A DNA stretch of 9,018 nucleotides, taken from contig CABVAO010000054.1 in assembly GCA_902496335.1 (NCBI GenBank), positions 1 to 9,018 on the forward strand, read 5' to 3'. The position numbers and the translations under genes are program-made. Positions 6,790 through 9,018 of the stretch are shown in pieces (within the stretch, counting starts at the first letter, position 1; each line of letters opens with the position of its first letter). The notes under the pieces were generated by a model. The model saw only the letters and a program-made list of their open reading frames with translations. It made no database searches and was not told the DNA's origin. The DNA comes from an uncultured Collinsella sp. Lineage in GTDB: Bacteria; Actinomycetota; Coriobacteriia; Coriobacteriales; Coriobacteriaceae.

Positions 6790-6823
6790 AAAAGCGCCCG
6801 CGGTCAAATGGTCGCGGGCGCTT
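6790..6823 (-). terminator. Rho-independent terminator after the EIIA gene
   Basis: Arms 6792-6802 and 6813-6823 form a perfect 11-bp, very G+C-rich stem (AAGCGCCCGCG) with a ten-base loop. On the minus strand it runs out through TTTTCGTTT. It lies about 38 bases after the EIIA stop and separates that gene from asnS. Confidence 0.8.
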
Positions 6824-6860
6824 GACGAGGTGCCTTTTGGCTGTGTGGCGCGGGACTTGG

Positions 6861-7424
6861 CTACTTGGTCTTGGCCACCAGCAGCGGGTCGCCCAGCTTG
6901 ACGAGCGGGTTGCCGCCGATAAGCGTTCCGGACTCGCCGACATGGTCGATGCTCTTAAGACGGTCGAGCTCGGAGACGATGACGGTCACGATGTCCTCGT
7001 GACCAGCGGCCTTAATGGCCTCGCGGTCGAAGCTGATGAGCGGCTGGCCTGCCTTGACCACATCGCCCATCTCGACAAAGCGGGCAAAACCCTTGCCGTT
7101 CATTTCCACGGTACCCAGGCCAACATGGATGAACACGCGAAGACCGTCCTCGGTGATCATGCCAATGGAGTGGTTGGTGACAGTGGTGGCGCCGATGCGG
7201 CCGTTGGCGGGCGCATAGATGGTGCCGGTAATGGGCTCGATGCCATAGCCCTGGCCAAGCATGCCCGAGGCGATCGTCTCGTCGGGAACCTCGTCCAGGT
7301 TGACGAGCACGCCGTTGACGGGGGCGTAGATGACGCCTTCGCGGGTAGCGAAGCTTGCTGCGGGCGGAACGGACGCCTCGCCGGTCGAGGTGAAGGTGGA
7401 CTTAAGCGAATCGAGCAGACCCAT
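6861..7424 (-). CDS. PTS glucose-type EIIA component, free-standing
   Basis: A 187-residue cytoplasmic phosphocarrier of the EIIA-Glc/Crr fold, accepting phosphate from HPr and passing it to an EIIB domain. Family hallmarks run in order: IYAPVNGVLVNLDEVPDETIASGMLGQG (32-59), the second active-site His in TNHSIGM (His85), the phosphorylated His100 in VFIHVGLGTVEMNGKGF, and the closing DVVKAGQPLISFD (121-133). The usual motif after the phospho-His is HxGxDTV; here the Asp is Gly104. No EIIB, EIIC, HPr or enzyme I gene is nearby, so it must serve a permease elsewhere. ATG 7424 has GGAGG (7430-7434) five bases upstream; the open extension to 7505 lacks support. It is divergent from the esterase gene and probably controlled from the operator at 7472-7481. 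Confidence 0.93.
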   Translation of the reverse strand: MGLLDSLKSTFTSTGEASVPPAASFATREGVIYAPVNGVLVNLDEVPDETIASGMLGQGYGIEPITGTIYAPANGRIGATTVTNHSIGMITEDGLRVFIHVGLGTVEMNGKGFARFVEMGDVVKAGQPLISFDREAIKAAGHEDIVTVIVSELDRLKSIDHVGESGTLIGGNPLVKLGDPLLVAKTK

Positions 7425-7471
7425 AGTTGCCTCCAACTTAAATAGGCGCATATCGCGCGTTTGGTTTGCCG

Positions 7472-7481
7472 GAAACGTTTC
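7472..7481. promoter_or_regulatory. LacI/CcpA-type operator palindrome GAAACGTTTC
   Basis: A perfect 10-bp palindrome with the central CG typical of LacI-family operators and similar to catabolite-response elements. It is directly followed by the palindrome CACATGTG (7481-7488). It lies in the divergent gap between the EIIA and esterase genes, downstream of the proposed EIIA promoter, so a bound repressor could block EIIA transcription. The regulator is not in the window. Confidence 0.5.
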
Positions 7482-7512
7482 ACATGTGTTTCGCGGCTTG
7501 GTCAACGCCCCT

Positions 7513-7541
7513 ATTCTACGCTGCTCAACGATACCTCTGAA
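7513..7541 (-). promoter_or_regulatory. Probable promoter of the EIIA gene
   Basis: On the minus strand TTCAGA (7536-7541, four of six) and TAGAAT (7513-7518, five of six) are separated by exactly 17 bases. Transcription would begin near 7506, leaving a leader of about 80 bases that contains the operator palindrome. Confidence 0.5.
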
Positions 7542-7667
7542 CTGGGATTATGTGATATATCAGTTGAAGGGAAACTTATTGCCGGAGTGTTTCTGCGCCA
7601 CGGGTTCAAGTGGGGTACGCTTGAAGGCGAAAAACAAGGGCGCATAATTTGCGCGAAGGGAGCACAT

Positions 7668-8567
7668 ATGATTGTCGAGAACCATGCGCTGTGGGGCGAG
7701 GAGCCGACCGAGGATTATCCGGCGACGTTTACGTATTTGGGTGCCGAGCCGCTGCCCGATAAACCGAATGGCCGCCGCCCCGCGGTGATTATCTGTGGCG
7801 GAGGCGGGTTTACACATATCGCTCCGCACGAGCAGGACCCGGTGGCGTTTGCATTTTTGGATCACGGTTACCAGGCCTTTGTGCTCAACTATGTCACGAG
7901 CTCTACGGGTGACGTGAGCTTTCCGCACCCCCAGGCAGATCTTGCCAAGATGGTCGCCACGGTGCGCGCCAACGCCGACGAGTGGCATGTCGATCCTAAG
8001 CGCGTGTGCGTCGTGGGATTCTCGGCGGGCGGCATGATCTGTGCCTCGCTGGCAACGCAGTGGAAGACCGGCCCCTTCGCGGCACTTGCCGGGGCACGTC
8101 CGGACGACATTCGTCCCGATGCCGTGGTGCTGGGCTATCCATTGCTCGACTTTGCCTATGTGCGTGACATGCAGACGCGCGATCCGCGCATTGACTTGCG
8201 TGTGCCCAAGACGGGCGGCAAGACGGGGCGCGATTTGCTCAACGACTACCTGTCGATGGTGACGGGTGGCGAGGCAACTGACGAGCATTTGGCCGATATC
8301 TGCCCCACCACGCATGTTTCGCGTCAGATGCCGCCGACCTTTGTGTGGGGCGTGTCCGACGACAAGACGGCGCCGATCGCGCAGGTCTACCCGTTTGCGC
8401 AGCGCATGGCCGAGGAGGGCGTTGCATGCGAGATGCACGTCTTCGACCAGGGTGGTCACGGCCTTTCGCTCGGCAACGCCAACACCGCGGTCGACAACGA
8501 GGACAAGCAGGTGGCGGTCCGCCCCTGGATTCGCCTAGCCTTCCGCTTCCTGGAGCGCCATCTGTAA
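7668..8567 (+). CDS. Alpha/beta-hydrolase, acetyl-esterase / acetyl-xylan-esterase type
   Basis: A 299-residue predicted cytoplasmic serine esterase; no signal peptide or membrane span is seen. CGGGGFTHIAPHEQDP (43-58) forms the oxyanion-hole region. GFSAGG (117-122) supplies nucleophile Ser119. The acid is Asp231 or Asp232 in VSDDKTAPIA, and His264 in GGHGLS completes the triad. This arrangement matches small-molecule carboxylesterases related to Axe/Aes that remove acetyl groups from sugars; the substrate is inferred. ATG 7668 follows AAGGGAG (7656-7662) by five bases. The frame is open back to 7461, but that part contains the EIIA promoter and operator and is not protein-like. It is transcribed away from the EIIA gene, so joint carbohydrate control is plausible. 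The hairpin at 8597-8659 probably ends it. Confidence 0.9.
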   Translation: MIVENHALWGEEPTEDYPATFTYLGAEPLPDKPNGRRPAVIICGGGGFTHIAPHEQDPVAFAFLDHGYQAFVLNYVTSSTGDVSFPHPQADLAKMVATVRANADEWHVDPKRVCVVGFSAGGMICASLATQWKTGPFAALAGARPDDIRPDAVVLGYPLLDFAYVRDMQTRDPRIDLRVPKTGGKTGRDLLNDYLSMVTGGEATDEHLADICPTTHVSRQMPPTFVWGVSDDKTAPIAQVYPFAQRMAEEGVACEMHVFDQGGHGLSLGNANTAVDNEDKQVAVRPWIRLAFRFLERHL

Positions 8568-8596
8568 GAGGACGGGCATCCCAGCCCTTCAATAAC

Positions 8597-8669
8597 TTGC
8601 GGTGAAATAGTTCCGATCTGGGGCATCAACCAGCCCATCCAGGAACTATTCCACCGCAACTTCGTTTTT
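8597..8669 (+). terminator. Long hairpin and T-run after the esterase gene
   Basis: Arms 8597-8614 and 8642-8659 pair over 18 positions with one mismatch (8605/8651) around a 27-base loop. The run TTTTT (8665-8669) follows six bases later, so it can serve as the esterase terminator. The stem is unusually long for that, and the loop base run 8620-8629 is complementary to 8668-8677 downstream, which suggests more than simple termination. Confidence 0.55.
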
Positions 8670-8680
8670 GATGCCCCGCC

Positions 8681-8880
8681 CGGAAACTGCGTCCCAGCTT
8701 TACCTTTCAAGGTGGGACGCAGTTTCCCATAGGCCTCGACTGGGAAAGCGCGTCCCGTTTCGAGCGGGGATTCCGGGATGCATTTTCCGTAAGAGGCTTG
8801 TTTGGGAAACCATATCCCGTTTCGAGCCAGAATTCTGGGATGTAGTTTCCCCGAGAGGCCTCATCGGGAAACTATGGCCC
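8681..8880. repeat. Tandem array of hairpin units, period 61-62 bp
   Basis: Three successive hairpins followed by a half unit. Unit 1 pairs 8682-8696 with 8713-8727 (15 bp, perfect), unit 2 pairs 8743-8757 with 8774-8788, and unit 3 pairs 8804-8818 with 8837-8851. The left arm of a fourth is at 8866-8880. Left arms start 61, 62 and 62 bases apart. Arms share GGGAAAC...TCCC and GGGA...AGTTTCCC; loops of units 2 and 3 share TCCCGTTTCGAGC (8753-8765, 8815-8827). Linkers share AGGC(C/T)T. Unit 3's loop has the palindrome CCAGAATTCTGG. No reading frame of note crosses it. Confidence 0.75.
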
Positions 8881-8927
8881 TGAACTCTTCTGCTCTTCTG
8901 CCTGTCCCCATTGCGCCGATCTGTTGA

Positions 8928-8957
8928 TTGAACATCGTTGCATGTTCGCGCTATCAT
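8928..8957 (+). promoter_or_regulatory. Probable promoter facing right, off the window
   Basis: TTGAAC (8928-8933, four of six) and TATCAT (8952-8957, five of six) are 18 bases apart. No gene start lies between here and the window end, so it would drive a gene beyond 9018. Stretch 8881-8927 holds only a partial copy of the GCCTGTCCCC word. Confidence 0.45.
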
Positions 8958-8971
8958 GCATGGTTAAAATT

Positions 8972-9005
8972 GGTTAGCCATGGCAAACGGTTAGCCATGG
9001 TGAAC
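8972..9005. repeat. 17-bp tandem repeat GGTTAGCCATGGCAAAC
   Basis: Two head-to-tail copies (8972-8988 and 8989-9005) match at 15 of 17 bases; each contains the palindrome CCATGG. They sit just downstream of the -10 box at 8952-8957, near the expected transcription start, the usual place for a repeated operator acting on a downstream gene that is not in the window. Confidence 0.6.
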
Positions 9006-9018
9006 ATAAATACAACGC

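Noticed and set aside
6680..6790. T-box riboswitch ahead of asnS
   Set aside because: The space between the promoter and the start is under 50 bases and there is no specifier-type stem, T-box sequence or leader terminator.
7560..8459. A 299-codon minus-strand frame opposite the esterase
   Set aside because: It has no recognisable domain and covers the esterase triad region on the other strand; no SD supports it.
8681..8880. CRISPR array
   Set aside because: The units are tandem copies including their loops, linkers are only 14-15 bases and similar to each other, and no cas genes are present.
8899..8916. Fourth terminator hairpin of the GGGACAG family
   Set aside because: The word is shared with 50-67 but no complementary arm lies within reach; reported only as a partial copy.

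Overview
The window looks like a chromosomal segment of a high-G+C gut actinobacterium of the class Coriobacteriia, most likely Collinsella or a near relative. This rests on base composition, codon choice, the tight minus-strand gene packing and the flavour of the proteins; no rRNA or other taxonomic marker is present, so the genus is an inference.

Layout, left to right. (1) 72-839 (-): a small MscS-type mechanosensitive channel. Just upstream, with its stop codon inside the channel's Shine-Dalgarno, lies a 54-codon reading frame (854-1018, -). It encodes a textbook signal peptide but has ACG where a start codon should be. (2) 1176-4070 (-): a three-gene ABC importer of the TrpX/TrpY/TrpZ type, transcribed as lipoprotein, permease, ATPase. 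A strong hairpin follows the lipoprotein gene, and the permease and ATPase genes overlap by 8 bases. (3) 4231-5016 (-): a DeoR/YafY-like helix-turn-helix plus WYL regulator, split by one in-frame TAG. (4) 5276-6679 (-): asparaginyl-tRNA synthetase, with a clear intrinsic terminator. (5) 6861-7424 (-): a free-standing glucose-type PTS EIIA protein with its own terminator. (6) 7668-8567 (+): an alpha/beta-hydrolase of the acetyl-esterase type, divergent from the EIIA gene. The 243-base gap between them holds a perfect GAAACGTTTC palindrome of LacI-family operator type. (7) 8568-9018: 451 bases without a gene but rich in structure. It holds a long hairpin whose loop is complementary to bases just downstream, a tandem array of hairpins repeating every 61-62 bases, a likely promoter facing right, and a 17-bp tandem repeat next to it.

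How the parts fit. The importer probably brings in an aromatic amino acid or similar small solute; the broken WYL regulator is its natural candidate regulator by position only. EIIA and the esterase suggest carbohydrate handling, and the shared intergenic operator suggests carbon-source control.

The less ordinary content is in the non-coding DNA: a family of hairpins sharing the loop word GGGACAG (minus strand) placed right at gene ends, the 62-bp hairpin array, the interleaved inverted repeats after the esterase, and the two apparent single-base gene lesions (ACG start, TAG stop). I do not see a defence system, mobile element, CRISPR array or RNA gene.
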